Shown here piece by piece: positions 25,929 to 34,645 of a DNA stretch of 64,000 bases. Source of the DNA: Deltaproteobacteria bacterium (GTDB lineage: Bacteria > UBA10199 > JADGCS01); the NCBI GenBank assembly GCA_024233595.1, contig JACKPK010000003.1, forward strand, positions 62,001 to 126,000, in the 5' to 3' direction. The position numbers and the translations under genes are program-made. Within the stretch, counting starts at the first letter, position 1, and every line of letters starts with the position of its first letter. The notes beneath the pieces are model-generated. The model was not told where the DNA came from. It ran no database searches and worked only from the letters and a program-made list of their open reading frames with translations.

Positions 25929-26441
25929 ATGAGAAGACAACAAGGCGGCTTTTCTTTAGTGGAAACCATTTTGGGCGTGTGGGTTTCAAGTTTAATCGTA
26001 TTTGGAATGGGCATGATGATGAGGCATCAGGCGAGCACCTTTTCGTTTATTGCGAACCGGACGGCCTCCATGTCCGATGCGCGTTTTGTTTTGAATAAAA
26101 TCAGAACCGAGTTTGAAGGCTTGGACACAAGTGATGTGGTCGAAATCACCAACACTTCGATTTCGTATTACGACCGCGATGGTAATTTGGCGAGCTTTGG
26201 GCTGGAGCCATCGACTCTAGAATTGCGTCGTGGCAGCGATGTTGTTTTGGAAGAGGTCGGGAGTTTTTCTCTGACTTTTTATGATGGCAATGGCGATGAG
26301 CTTTCTGCCATCCCGGAATCCATTCAGCTGATCCGAAGCATTCAGATCAGTTTGGGTGCCAAGGCTAAAAATAATAACGGCCAGATTGTCGTTTCGGAAA
26401 CAATAGTTCCTAGACGAGGTCTGGGCTACGATATTTTGTAA
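25929..26441 (+). CDS. Type IV prepilin-like protein (PilW-like)
   Basis: 170 residues from ATG 25929, preceded by GGGAG. MRRQQGGFSLVETILGVWVSSLIVFGMGM carries the prepilin cleavage site after Gly7 with Glu at +5. It resembles PilW in having a transmembrane stalk then a domain starting FSFIANRTASMSDARFVLNKIRTEFEG. It is the last gene of the three-pilin operon. Minor pilins prime pilus assembly and in naturally competent species are needed for DNA uptake. comEC is about 16 kb away. Confidence 0.8.
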   Translation: MRRQQGGFSLVETILGVWVSSLIVFGMGMMMRHQASTFSFIANRTASMSDARFVLNKIRTEFEGLDTSDVVEITNTSISYYDRDGNLASFGLEPSTLELRRGSDVVLEEVGSFSLTFYDGNGDELSAIPESIQLIRSIQISLGAKAKNNNGQIVVSETIVPRRGLGYDIL

Positions 26442-26475
26442 AGGCTCTGCCTGTCCCTTCAGCAATCGGTTGCGA

Positions 26476-26519
26476 AAACACTCCCAATAGCGCTAAAGGT
26501 CGTTACGAAGGGAGTGTTT
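26476..26519 (+). promoter_or_regulatory. Stem that pairs with the SDR ribosome-binding site
   Basis: AAACACTCCC (26476-26485) and GGGAGTGTTT (26510-26519) are perfect 10-bp arms around a 24-base loop. The right arm contains most of the AAGGGAG Shine-Dalgarno sequence and ends one base before ATG 26520. There is no T run, so a translational switch is more likely than a terminator. Confidence 0.5.
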
Positions 26520-27278
26520 ATGAAAATCGATTTGTCTGGCAAGGTCGCTGTTGTGACCGGTGCCGCCAGTAATGGTTTGGGTCGTCAGCATGCTTTGAAT
26601 CTTGGTTTGGCAGGGGCTCGTCTTTGTCTAATCGATGTCCAAGATTGCACAGAGAGTTTGGCTTTTTTAGAAAGCAAAGGCGTTAAGGCCAAAGCCTTTC
26701 AGGTCGACATCACCGATTTCGAGTCCCTTCAAAAAGTCGCTGATCAAATCGAATCTGAAGATCAATCTCCACAAATCATTGTTAACAACGCGAGCATCAT
26801 CACCACGGTTGGTATGTTTGCCGATATCCCTTTGGACAGATGGCAACGCGATATCCAAGTCAATTTAGTGGGTTCGGCCAATGTGACGCGTGCTTTTTGG
26901 AAAGGCATGCTTAAAATGGGTTGGGGGCGCGTTGTGTTCATCAGTAGCATTGCGGGCACACGCGGAGGTGCTGGTCAAACAAGTTACGCTGCCACAAAAG
27001 CGGGTGTGATTGGTTTAGCAAAATCTTTGGCCTTAGAAGGTGCGTCTAAAGGCGTGACGGTGAATGCTGTGGCTCCCGGTGTTTTAGAAACCGAAGCGGC
27101 GCTTAAGTTCATTCGTGATGACATGCTGGACCGCATGAAAAAATCCATTCCTTTGCGTCGTTTTGGAACACCCAAAAACATTTCCGATGTGGTGACATTC
27201 TTATGCAGTGAACAAAGTGAATACATCACCGGCCAAGTGCTCGAGGTTGATGGTGGTTCCGGTTTGTTTGTGTTTTAG
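26520..27278 (+). CDS. Short-chain dehydrogenase/reductase, FabG-like
   Basis: 252-residue NAD(P)-dependent oxidoreductase; substrate not determinable. ATG 26520 is chosen for its AAGGGAG at 5 bases spacing. The cofactor loop TGAASNGLGR has one residue more than the common TGxxxGxG. NNAS, the catalytic Ser in FISSIAG and YAATK (Tyr and Lys) are intact, and VNAVAPGVLET and GQVLEVDGGSG follow. It is separated by 6 bases from an FAD-linked oxidase on the same strand, suggesting a two-gene catabolic unit. Confidence 0.87.
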   Translation: MKIDLSGKVAVVTGAASNGLGRQHALNLGLAGARLCLIDVQDCTESLAFLESKGVKAKAFQVDITDFESLQKVADQIESEDQSPQIIVNNASIITTVGMFADIPLDRWQRDIQVNLVGSANVTRAFWKGMLKMGWGRVVFISSIAGTRGGAGQTSYAATKAGVIGLAKSLALEGASKGVTVNAVAPGVLETEAALKFIRDDMLDRMKKSIPLRRFGTPKNISDVVTFLCSEQSEYITGQVLEVDGGSGLFVF

Positions 27279-27284
27279 GCATTC

Positions 27285-28709
27285 ATGGCGCGCGTTCTCA
27301 AAACCGATTTAGAGATCAGACAGCGGTATCAAAAAGACTGTGTCATGCAAGCTCTGCCAGAGGCTGTGTTAGAGGCGCGTGATTGGCAGGATTGCCTTTC
27401 TGTGATTCAAGAGTGTCATCAGAAAAAAAAGCCTGTGACCTTTTGTGGTTCTCAAACCTCGATGACAGGTTCTTCCGTGGCAACAGAAGGTGTGTTGATT
27501 TCCTTGCAAAAGAAAAATCGGATTCTCGATTTTAATAAAGTATCGGAAGAAGAGGCTTTGGTCACAACAGAGCCTGGTGTTGTTTTGGCAGATCTCAAAA
27601 AATATGTTTTGAACGAAGGCTTTTTGTACCCGCCAGATCCCACAAGTTACCGAGAGGCTTTGGTGGGATCAACGGTGGCCACCAATGCCACAGGAGAAGA
27701 AACTTATCGTTTTGGTCCCACACGAATTTATGTTGATAGCATGACTGTTATTAAAGCGGACGGAACAGAAAAAACACTCAAGCGCACAAAACCAGTGCAG
27801 GTCACTCGTTCTAAAAACACAGCGGGTTATGAATTGGCTGGCGAAGAAATTGATCATGTTATTGGTTCCGAGGGCACCTTGGCTCTCATCAAAAACATTT
27901 CCTTGCGCGTGGTTCGTAATAAAAGCCCCCATGTTTTTGTATTGGTCTTGCCTTTTGGGGGTTTTCAATCCTGTTTGCGGGCGGTTTCTCAAATCAATCA
28001 AAGTCAATTTGCGCCGCGAGCCCTAGAGCTGATTGGTCCTGGCGCTGTGTCTTATTTTGAACGTTGTTCCGATTGCCCTGACGAACTCAAGGGGCATGAA
28101 AGTTTTCTTTATATTAAAGACGATTATGGTGACGATGCCGATTTGAATCAAAAGATTGATTCTTATTTTGAGTTTTTCAAAAAACTTTATGCTGATTTGG
28201 GCGAAAGCCAGCGTTTGGATCAGGTTTTTTTGGCAACATCAGATCAACAGAAGTTAGCGATTCAGAATTGCCGTCATTTTATTCCTTTGAAGGTCAATGA
28301 AGAGTTTTTTGCAGGCCGCTCTGAAGGAGGGGGGAAGGTTGGCAGTGATTGGTGGGTTCCAGAAAAACACATTGAAGCGATGATGATGCAGACTTTTAAA
28401 AAAGCACAAGAGCTGCCTTTTGCTTTTCTTGTGTTCGCACACATTGGCAATGGGCACCCGCATTGGAATTTTTTGACCCAAGACGATCAGCAAAAACAAA
28501 TGGCACAGTCCTTTGTCGAAGAGCAATGTCGTCAGGCTGTGAAGTTTGGCGGTGGGGCTGCTGGCGAGCATGGCATTGGAAAAATCAAAAAGAATCTATT
28601 AACAATTCAACACAATAAAGACACTTTGGCTAAAATGAAGCGCTTAAAGGAGTACTGGGACCCGGATTGGATTTTTGGGCGCGGCAATATCCTCGATTTT
28701 TCTTCCTGA
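27285..28709 (+). CDS. FAD-binding oxidase/dehydrogenase, GlcD/lactate dehydrogenase type
   Basis: 474-residue flavoprotein of the VAO/PCMH superfamily, oxidising a 2-hydroxyacid such as D-lactate or glycolate. The FAD region has PVTFCGSQTSMTGSSVATEGVLISL (about 45-70), VTTEPGVVLADL and PPDPTSYREALVGSTVATNATG. The C-terminal FAD-oxidase domain ends with FAHIGNGHPHWNFL and GGAAGEHGIGKIKK, where the histidines line the active site. There is no cysteine-rich Fe-S extension. Probably cotranscribed with the SDR gene. Confidence 0.85.
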   Translation: MARVLKTDLEIRQRYQKDCVMQALPEAVLEARDWQDCLSVIQECHQKKKPVTFCGSQTSMTGSSVATEGVLISLQKKNRILDFNKVSEEEALVTTEPGVVLADLKKYVLNEGFLYPPDPTSYREALVGSTVATNATGEETYRFGPTRIYVDSMTVIKADGTEKTLKRTKPVQVTRSKNTAGYELAGEEIDHVIGSEGTLALIKNISLRVVRNKSPHVFVLVLPFGGFQSCLRAVSQINQSQFAPRALELIGPGAVSYFERCSDCPDELKGHESFLYIKDDYGDDADLNQKIDSYFEFFKKLYADLGESQRLDQVFLATSDQQKLAIQNCRHFIPLKVNEEFFAGRSEGGGKVGSDWWVPEKHIEAMMMQTFKKAQELPFAFLVFAHIGNGHPHWNFLTQDDQQKQMAQSFVEEQCRQAVKFGGGAAGEHGIGKIKKNLLTIQHNKDTLAKMKRLKEYWDPDWIFGRGNILDFSS

Positions 28710-28810
28710 ACTTATTTCTTTTCCTTTTTATTTCATTTCCCGCTTGAGAAATTTTTCATTTCTTTCAACAATGCAAAATCTTCAAACCAACCTGATCGTG
28801 GAGGAATATT

Positions 28811-30106
28811 TTGTCACAACTAAAGCTCGTTTTCTTGTTTGTTCTTTTATCAAATACAGCTTTGGCGGCGGATGCTGTCAGCCCAGAGATGTTCACAATC
28901 AATAACACCTGGTTGCTTGTTGCCACTTTTTTGGTTTTTATCATGCATTTGGGTTTTGCCTGTTTAGAAACAGGGCTCACGCGTTCAAAAAACACAGTGA
29001 ACATTATCTTTAAGAACACTGCGATTGTTGCGATTGGTTTGCTCACTTATGCTCTTTGTGGTTTTAATTTGATGTACCCTGGCGGTGAGTTTTCTTACTT
29101 TGCTTTTTCAGGTTTTGGGATTGCCTCTCCCGAAGGGGCTGCTGGTCTTATCGAATACGCGGGTGGTGCTTACACATACTACACGGACTTTCTTTTTCAG
29201 GCCATGTTTGCTGCCACAGCCGCAACCATTGTTTCTGGTGCGGTGGCGGAGCGTGTGAAGGTCGCGCCATTTTTGATTTTCTCTACTCTTTACGTTGGGT
29301 TGGTTTATCCCATTGTTGGTTCTTGGAAATGGGGTGGTGGCTGGTTGGATCAAGCTGGGTTTTATGATTTTGCTGGTTCGACTTTGGTTCACAGTGTTGG
29401 TGGTTGGGCTGCTTTGTCTGGTGCTATTGTGTTGGGGCCGCGGCTTGGTAAGTATGTGCAAGGGCGCATTCGTCCTATATTAGGGCACAACATGCCGCTT
29501 GCGACAATCGGTGTGTTTCTATTGTGGATGGGTTGGTATGGTTTTAACGGGGGCTCTGTTTTATCGGCAGATCCTGCGGCCGTGTCTTTGGTTTTTGTCA
29601 CAACCACATTAGGGGCTGCTGCCGGTCTTATGACCGCCATGCTTTCTTCATGGGCCATTCTTAAAAAGCCGGATCTTTCCATGGTTCTAAACGGCGCCCT
29701 GGCTGGTCTTGTGGGGATCACGGCTGGTGCTGATACGGTTTCGGTGAATAGTTCGTTAATCATTGGTGGTGTTGCAGGTGTATTGGCGGTTTTGGCCGTG
29801 ATCTTTTTTGATAAGATCAAGATCGATGATCCTGTTGGTGCCATTTCGGTTCACTTGGTTTGTGGTGTTTGGGGCACTTTGGCTGTTGGTCTTTTTAGCA
29901 CAAATCCCGAACACCAATTCATGGTGCAGTTGCTTGGTGTGGGGGCTTACGGCCTAACCTGTTTTGTTGTTTCTTTGGTTTTGTTTTTGGGACTCAAGTT
30001 CACCACAGGTGTTCGTGTGGATCATGAAGACGAGTACCGCGGGCTTGATCTTTCGGAACATGGTTCTGCGGCCTACCCAGAGTTTCAATTGACTTCGCAT
30101 TCATGA
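28811..30106 (+). CDS. amtB: Ammonium transporter Amt
   Basis: Eleven-helix trimeric ammonium channel of the inner membrane. The start is TTG 28811, supported by GGAGGA 5-7 bases upstream. A cleavable signal peptide (about 1-19, TALA) precedes the mature protein, as in other Amt proteins. Family segments include HLGFACLETGLTRSKNTVNI, FLFQAMFAATAATIVSGAVAERVK, DFAGSTLVHSVGGWAAL (first pore His) and VHLVCGVWGTLAVGLF (second pore His). glnK follows after 48 bases, the universal amtB-glnK pairing. No sigma-54 promoter was recognised upstream. Confidence 0.95.
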   Translation: MSQLKLVFLFVLLSNTALAADAVSPEMFTINNTWLLVATFLVFIMHLGFACLETGLTRSKNTVNIIFKNTAIVAIGLLTYALCGFNLMYPGGEFSYFAFSGFGIASPEGAAGLIEYAGGAYTYYTDFLFQAMFAATAATIVSGAVAERVKVAPFLIFSTLYVGLVYPIVGSWKWGGGWLDQAGFYDFAGSTLVHSVGGWAALSGAIVLGPRLGKYVQGRIRPILGHNMPLATIGVFLLWMGWYGFNGGSVLSADPAAVSLVFVTTTLGAAAGLMTAMLSSWAILKKPDLSMVLNGALAGLVGITAGADTVSVNSSLIIGGVAGVLAVLAVIFFDKIKIDDPVGAISVHLVCGVWGTLAVGLFSTNPEHQFMVQLLGVGAYGLTCFVVSLVLFLGLKFTTGVRVDHEDEYRGLDLSEHGSAAYPEFQLTSHS

Positions 30107-30154
30107 AACTTTTTGCAAAAGATCTTCTGAATTTCTTTAGAAAAGGACAAAGAA

Positions 30155-30493
30155 ATGAAAAAAGTAGAAGCCATTATTAAGTCTTTCAAATTAGATGAAG
30201 TCAAAGAAGCCTTACAGGCCGAGGGAATTCAGGGAATGACCATCACCGAGGTCAAAGGCTTTGGCAGACAAAAGGGCCATACAGAAGTTTACCGTGGCGC
30301 TGAGTATCAGGTGGATTTTTTACCCAAGATGAAGATCGAGATCATTTGCGATGAATCTTTGGTTCAAAAAATCATCGATATTGTTTTGGCTTCTGCAAAA
30401 ACCGGGCGCATTGGTGATGGCAAGATCATCGTCACAACCATCGAATCCGTCATTCGCATCAGGACCGGAGAAACAGGCTCGTCTGCGGTGTGA
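30155..30493 (+). CDS. glnK: Nitrogen regulatory protein PII
   Basis: 112-residue trimeric signal protein that binds ATP/ADP and 2-oxoglutarate and plugs AmtB when nitrogen is ample. The T-loop contains Tyr51 in HTEVYRGAEYQVDFLPK, the uridylylation site. The B loop is KTGRIGDGKIIVTTIESVIRIRTGE. AAAGGA precedes ATG 30155. Lying next to amtB it is best called GlnK-type, though it is sequence-wise equally close to GlnB. The last 35 bases overlap a convergent membrane protein gene. Confidence 0.95.
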   Translation: MKKVEAIIKSFKLDEVKEALQAEGIQGMTITEVKGFGRQKGHTEVYRGAEYQVDFLPKMKIEIICDESLVQKIIDIVLASAKTGRIGDGKIIVTTIESVIRIRTGETGSSAV

Positions 30494-30893
30494 TGGGCTG
30501 TTCTATAGCCGAATGAGTTTCTGCTGCTGGCTTGAATTTTTCGACAAAAAGACTTGTCGCAAAATTACCCAATCTTAAAATCAAAAACAATATGGCGATG
30601 CGACCATGCCAGCTCAGACAGCCCTTGCCTTTATTGATTTTAGATCCTGAAATGATTTGCGCAATGTAAAGCGCGACCACCAAGACCGAAATGATGACGT
30701 GAAAAATAATGAACCCATGTGGTGGGTGAAGCGAGGTGTTGATCGCTTTGCGAGTGAATTCAATGTAGAGAACAAGAAGCATGTCTAAGGCAAAAGCCGA
30801 TAGCATCAGACGGATGTGCCATTTTCTGTGACGACTAATGGCAATGCCCACAATCAGAATAAGACAAATTAAAAAAGAAATCAGCTTTAGCAT
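30459..30893 (-). CDS. Four-helix membrane protein, function unknown
   Basis: 144 residues with four hydrophobic stretches (about 2-20, 28-46, 63-85 and 97-115). Conserved-looking histidines occur in RHRKWHIRLM, HGFIIFHVIISVLVVAL and SWHGRIAILF, a layout reminiscent of DUF420-like or cytochrome-associated membrane proteins, but I cannot assign it. A very good AGGAGG lies 7 bases before the ATG. It follows speA on the same strand after 39 bases. Start and coding status are well supported; function is not. Confidence 0.6.
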   Translation of the reverse strand: MLKLISFLICLILIVGIAISRHRKWHIRLMLSAFALDMLLVLYIEFTRKAINTSLHPPHGFIIFHVIISVLVVALYIAQIISGSKINKGKGCLSWHGRIAILFLILRLGNFATSLFVEKFKPAAETHSAIEQPITPQTSLFLRS

Positions 30894-30932
30894 TTTTAAG
30901 CCTCCTGCTTATGTGTTGTTGTGGGCTGGTAT

Positions 30933-32882
30933 TTAGAATTCTTCTTTGGCTTCCCAATCTTCAAGATAGGTGTAGCCTTCCATTGCTTGTTCGTAAAATT
31001 TTAGGAATTCGCCAGATTCTTTGAAGTTGATTCTTTCCTGATGCACAGCATTTTCTATTTGTTTGTGCAATCTGTCCATTAAATCTTCTAAGTCATATTG
31101 CACGTAACTCAACACTTCTTTGACTGTGTCACCGCGCACCACTGTTTCGACAATTGGATTTCCTTTTTTGTCCATGGTGATGTGCACAGCATTGGTGTCG
31201 CCAAAGAGATTGTGAAGATCTCCCAGAGTTTCTTGGTAAGCACCAACGAGGAATGTTGCTAAATAGTAGGATTCATCTTCGTTGTGAGGGTGCAAGTTGA
31301 GGATGCGTTTGTCTTCTTTGGGGTCAATGAACTGATCAACTTTACCATCGGAATCACAAGTGATGTCTGCAATCACAGCGCTGCGGCTAGGTTCTTCGTT
31401 TAGACGCTGAATGGGGATGATTGGGAATTGCTGATCGATAGCCCAGTGATCAGGTAAAGATTGAAACACACTGAAGTTGGCAAAGTAGGTGTCTGGCAGA
31501 GTTTCTTCGAGCTTTTTGATGATTTCTGGGTATTCGTCTTCTTTTTTAAGAATGGTCAGCGAGCGTTTGAGAATACTGAAGTAAAATTCTTCTGCTAAAC
31601 CACGGTCTTTTAGTGACATGAATCCCAAATTAAAAAGATTCTGGCATTCTTGAAAGGTGGCAATGGCATCGTGATAATTTTCTAAAACGTTTTTGCTAGA
31701 ACGCGTTATGGCTGTTTTGATTTCAGATAATTCGCTTAAAGGCTTTGGTGCGTTTTGTGGCAGTTGTGCAGGGAGCTCGTGGCGATCAAATCCAGAAATG
31801 CCCAAAACATCGTAAACCAAAACGGCATGGTGAGCGACAACCGCACGGCCGCATTCGGTGAAGATATCTGGATGCGGGACCTTTTCGGCATCGCAAATGT
31901 CTTTGATTTGGAAAACCACATCGCGCGCGTACTCTTCGACAGTGTAATTCATGGAGCTGTCTTGGTTAGAGTTTGAGCCGTTGTAGTCAACACCCAAACC
32001 GCCGCCCACGTCTAGTATTTCGAGCCCTGCACCAAGTTTGCGCAGCTCAACATAAACTCGTCCAGCTTCTTTGAGTGATTTTTTCAAAGTGGCAATGTTG
32101 GTGATCTGAGAACCCTGATGAAAGTGCAAAAGTTTAAGGCCTTTGTGCATGCGTTTTTTCTTAAGGAGCTCAAAGCCACGTAGCATTTCGGTCACAGTCA
32201 GGCCAAATTTAGAGCGATGTCCTGTGGAGCTTTGCCATTTGCCGGCGCCAGTTGTAGATAATTTTATGCGCACGCCAAATTCAGGCATGATTTTAAGATC
32301 TTTGGCTGTCTTGATGAGGGTTTCGAATTCAGAAAATTTTTCGATAACTGGCAAAACGCGCTTGCCCATTTTACGACCCATGAGGGCCATTTGAAAATAC
32401 TCTTCGTCTTTGTAGCCATTACAAACAACTGGGGTGTTGCTATCTTGGGATAATGCCAACACGGCAAGTAGTTCCGGTTTGGAACCGGCTTCTAGGCCAA
32501 CGCCGTAGGTTTTGCATTGGGCGGCGATTTGCTCCACAACGTGGCGTTGTTGATTCACTTTGATCGGGAAAATAACCGATGCTTGGCCTGCGTAACCAAA
32601 TTCGTTGGCGGCGTTTTTAAAGGCATCGCTGATTGTTTTGATGCGATGAGTGATGATGTCATTGAAACGCACCAATAAAGGTGTTTGGATGCCGCGTTCC
32701 GTGAGTTGATCAACGAGTTCTTTGAGGTCGACTTTGCGCTTTTTTTGCCCTGTGGGATGAACCAACACATTGCCTTTGGGGTTGATCGAAAAATAAGGTT
32801 CTCCCCATCCGGAAACATTGTAGTGCGCGTCTGATTTTTTTGCAGACCAAGTTGATTTGGATCTATTGCTTTTTTTTGTCAT
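30933..32882 (-). CDS. speA: Biosynthetic arginine decarboxylase
   Basis: PLP-dependent, fold type III enzyme converting arginine to agmatine, first step to putrescine. 649 residues, the usual SpeA length. The PLP lysine lies in SVIFPIKVNQQRHVV (about 108). Other motifs are GLEAGSKPELLAVLAL, HFHQGSQI, LDVGGGLGVDYNGSNSN (phosphate loop), FTECGRAVVAHHAVLV and the C-terminal ITCDSDGKVDQF with the catalytic Asp. The C-terminal helical domain is complete. The following membrane protein gene may be cotranscribed. Confidence 0.95.
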   Translation of the reverse strand: MTKKSNRSKSTWSAKKSDAHYNVSGWGEPYFSINPKGNVLVHPTGQKKRKVDLKELVDQLTERGIQTPLLVRFNDIITHRIKTISDAFKNAANEFGYAGQASVIFPIKVNQQRHVVEQIAAQCKTYGVGLEAGSKPELLAVLALSQDSNTPVVCNGYKDEEYFQMALMGRKMGKRVLPVIEKFSEFETLIKTAKDLKIMPEFGVRIKLSTTGAGKWQSSTGHRSKFGLTVTEMLRGFELLKKKRMHKGLKLLHFHQGSQITNIATLKKSLKEAGRVYVELRKLGAGLEILDVGGGLGVDYNGSNSNQDSSMNYTVEEYARDVVFQIKDICDAEKVPHPDIFTECGRAVVAHHAVLVYDVLGISGFDRHELPAQLPQNAPKPLSELSEIKTAITRSSKNVLENYHDAIATFQECQNLFNLGFMSLKDRGLAEEFYFSILKRSLTILKKEDEYPEIIKKLEETLPDTYFANFSVFQSLPDHWAIDQQFPIIPIQRLNEEPSRSAVIADITCDSDGKVDQFIDPKEDKRILNLHPHNEDESYYLATFLVGAYQETLGDLHNLFGDTNAVHITMDKKGNPIVETVVRGDTVKEVLSYVQYDLEDLMDRLHKQIENAVHQERINFKESGEFLKFYEQAMEGYTYLEDWEAKEEF

Positions 32883-32987
32883 GGGTTCCCTAAAAACTAA
32901 AACTTATGCGGAAATCGGGAAAAGGGGTTGGCTCCGCTTTTGAGGCTTTTAAAGAAAATTTAATAGAATGTAAATCCCTGGCTTTTC

Positions 32988-33977
32988 TTAAAAAAGGTTC
33001 ACCTGATTGCGTGTTTTGCCCTTTTTAAAGGCTTGGATGTTCTTGGTGATTTCAATCAACAGATTCTGCCTGGATTCCAGGCTAGACCAAGCAATGTGAG
33101 GGGTGATCAACACTTTGTTTTTTAAACTTTTTTGAAGCAAAGGGTGGTTTCTTGAGGGCGGTTCTGATTCCAACACATCGCTTGCGTAGGATCGGATTTT
33201 GTTATTCTTTAAAGCAAAGGCTAGGTCTTTGCTGTTAACAACCTGGCCGCGCGCCATATTGATGATGCTTGCTTCTGGTTTTAAGAGTTTGAGGCTCTGT
33301 TTGTTGATGAGGTTGTTTGTGAGTTCAGACAGCTGGCAATGGATGGAAATAAAATCGGCGTGTTTCAAAACCTGCTGTAATTTTTGATGGGAAGAATTTT
33401 TGCCGTATTGGCGACCCGGTATTTGTGCCACAATGATTTTTAAGCCCAGTTGCTTTGCCTGTTTTGCCACGGCTTTGCCAATGTTCCCGTAACCAATGAT
33501 ACCAAGAGTTTTTCCTTTGAGATTATTAAAAGGCAGGGTGGTCATGCAAAAATGAGTTGATCGACTCCAGGTTCCATCTTGAGTGGCTTGTGTGAATTCG
33601 TGCAAACGATGGTTGAGTGCCAAAAGAAATAAAATGCTTTGTTCGACCACAGATTGTTGAGAGTAGTTGTGGGCATTGCAAACAGGGATGCCGTTTTGCG
33701 CAAGAAGCTTGCTATCAATAACATTATGTCCTGTGGCAGCGACGCAGACTAATTTTAGATTTTTAAAAGAGGAAAAATTTTTTTTATTAATGGGGACTTT
33801 ATTGGTGATGACAATGTCAGCTAAAGCCACGCGATTTTTGAGTTGCGAAGCGTTGGTGTTTTTAAATCCTTTGTAGAGACCTAGTTTTTTTAAAGGACCA
33901 AGATCAAAATGCGGGTCTGAAAAATTAAGGGTTTCTTCGTCTAAGAAGACAATTTTAGGATCTGTGAGTTTTGCCAT
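32988..33977 (-). CDS. D-isomer specific 2-hydroxyacid dehydrogenase
   Basis: 329-residue NAD(H)-dependent dehydrogenase; closest in look to glycerate/hydroxypyruvate reductases. The Rossmann motif is LGIIGYGNIGKAVAKQAKQLG (about 155-175). The catalytic Arg is in NMARGQVV (about 243), the Glu in DVLESEPP and the His in LITPHIAWSS (about 290). VVEQSILFLLALNH is the dimerisation loop. It is the last gene of a minus-strand series, 7 bases after a secreted orphan. Confidence 0.88.
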   Translation of the reverse strand: MAKLTDPKIVFLDEETLNFSDPHFDLGPLKKLGLYKGFKNTNASQLKNRVALADIVITNKVPINKKNFSSFKNLKLVCVAATGHNVIDSKLLAQNGIPVCNAHNYSQQSVVEQSILFLLALNHRLHEFTQATQDGTWSRSTHFCMTTLPFNNLKGKTLGIIGYGNIGKAVAKQAKQLGLKIIVAQIPGRQYGKNSSHQKLQQVLKHADFISIHCQLSELTNNLINKQSLKLLKPEASIINMARGQVVNSKDLAFALKNNKIRSYASDVLESEPPSRNHPLLQKSLKNKVLITPHIAWSSLESRQNLLIEITKNIQAFKKGKTRNQVNLF

Positions 33978-33984
33978 GACCCAA

Positions 33985-34623
33985 TTAATAGACTGTTTTG
34001 AGGTAACGAGCGAGGTCTTTCATGAGGTTTTGAGAAAGAGCATCAAGAGCTTGGCTGGCTTGGTTGTTTCCAAGAATAAAATCGCTTTCACCAGAATCGT
34101 AAAATTTAATGATCATTTTGCCTGATTTGGCTTCTTTGAGCTGGCCGTAAATTCGCATTGAAAAAGGCTGAATGACTTTGCTGCCTTTTATTTTTGGGGT
34201 TTTGAGGTGAATGCGTTTGATTTTGACAAAGAACTTGAGTGGCTTTGTGAAGCCCGGGCCTTTAGAAGGGTAAAGCGTGACCGGAACATCTTGAGCAAGG
34301 ATTTGCTCTTTAAGGGCTTTGTAAAAAAACTGTGGCAATTTGCCCAAGTCTTTTTTGATCTCTGATACAGAAGAAAGCTTGTTTGAATCAGTGTCTTTGT
34401 TTTGGTCTTCTGTTTGAATCAGGCTTTTTGAAGAGTCATCGATGATTTTCACTTCTGAAAGATCAAAGACAGCAAACTCAACCGAATCATTGAGAGTTAA
34501 ATCGATGTCGTTAATGAGTTTAGCGGCATCAAAATAACGTTCGAATTTGGTGTTCAGATTTGCATGAGCTGCAAAGCCAAACAAAAGACAAAATACAAAA
34601 AGAAAATTCACCGAAGCCCGCAT
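33985..34623 (-). CDS. Secreted protein of unknown function
   Basis: 212 residues with a Sec signal peptide (about 1-21, cut after AHA). AAAGGA precedes the ATG. The mature part has FAVFDLSEVKIIDDSS, a polar linker (TEDQNKDTDSNKLSS), PVTLYPSKGPGFTKPLKFFVKIKRI and KSGKMIIKFYDSGESDFILG, reminiscent of DUF4410-type periplasmic or outer-membrane-associated proteins. That assignment is a guess. It lies 22 bases after the SPFH-protein gene and before a dehydrogenase in the same direction. Confidence 0.55.
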   Translation of the reverse strand: MRASVNFLFVFCLLFGFAAHANLNTKFERYFDAAKLINDIDLTLNDSVEFAVFDLSEVKIIDDSSKSLIQTEDQNKDTDSNKLSSVSEIKKDLGKLPQFFYKALKEQILAQDVPVTLYPSKGPGFTKPLKFFVKIKRIHLKTPKIKGSKVIQPFSMRIYGQLKEAKSGKMIIKFYDSGESDFILGNNQASQALDALSQNLMKDLARYLKTVY

Positions 34624-34645
34624 GTTGCTAATCCTTTAATTTGTT

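Noticed and set aside
28710..28810. Possible sigma-54 promoter before amtB
   Set aside because: No GG-N10-GC arrangement was found in the 101-base gap; nitrogen control may still exist but is not visible.
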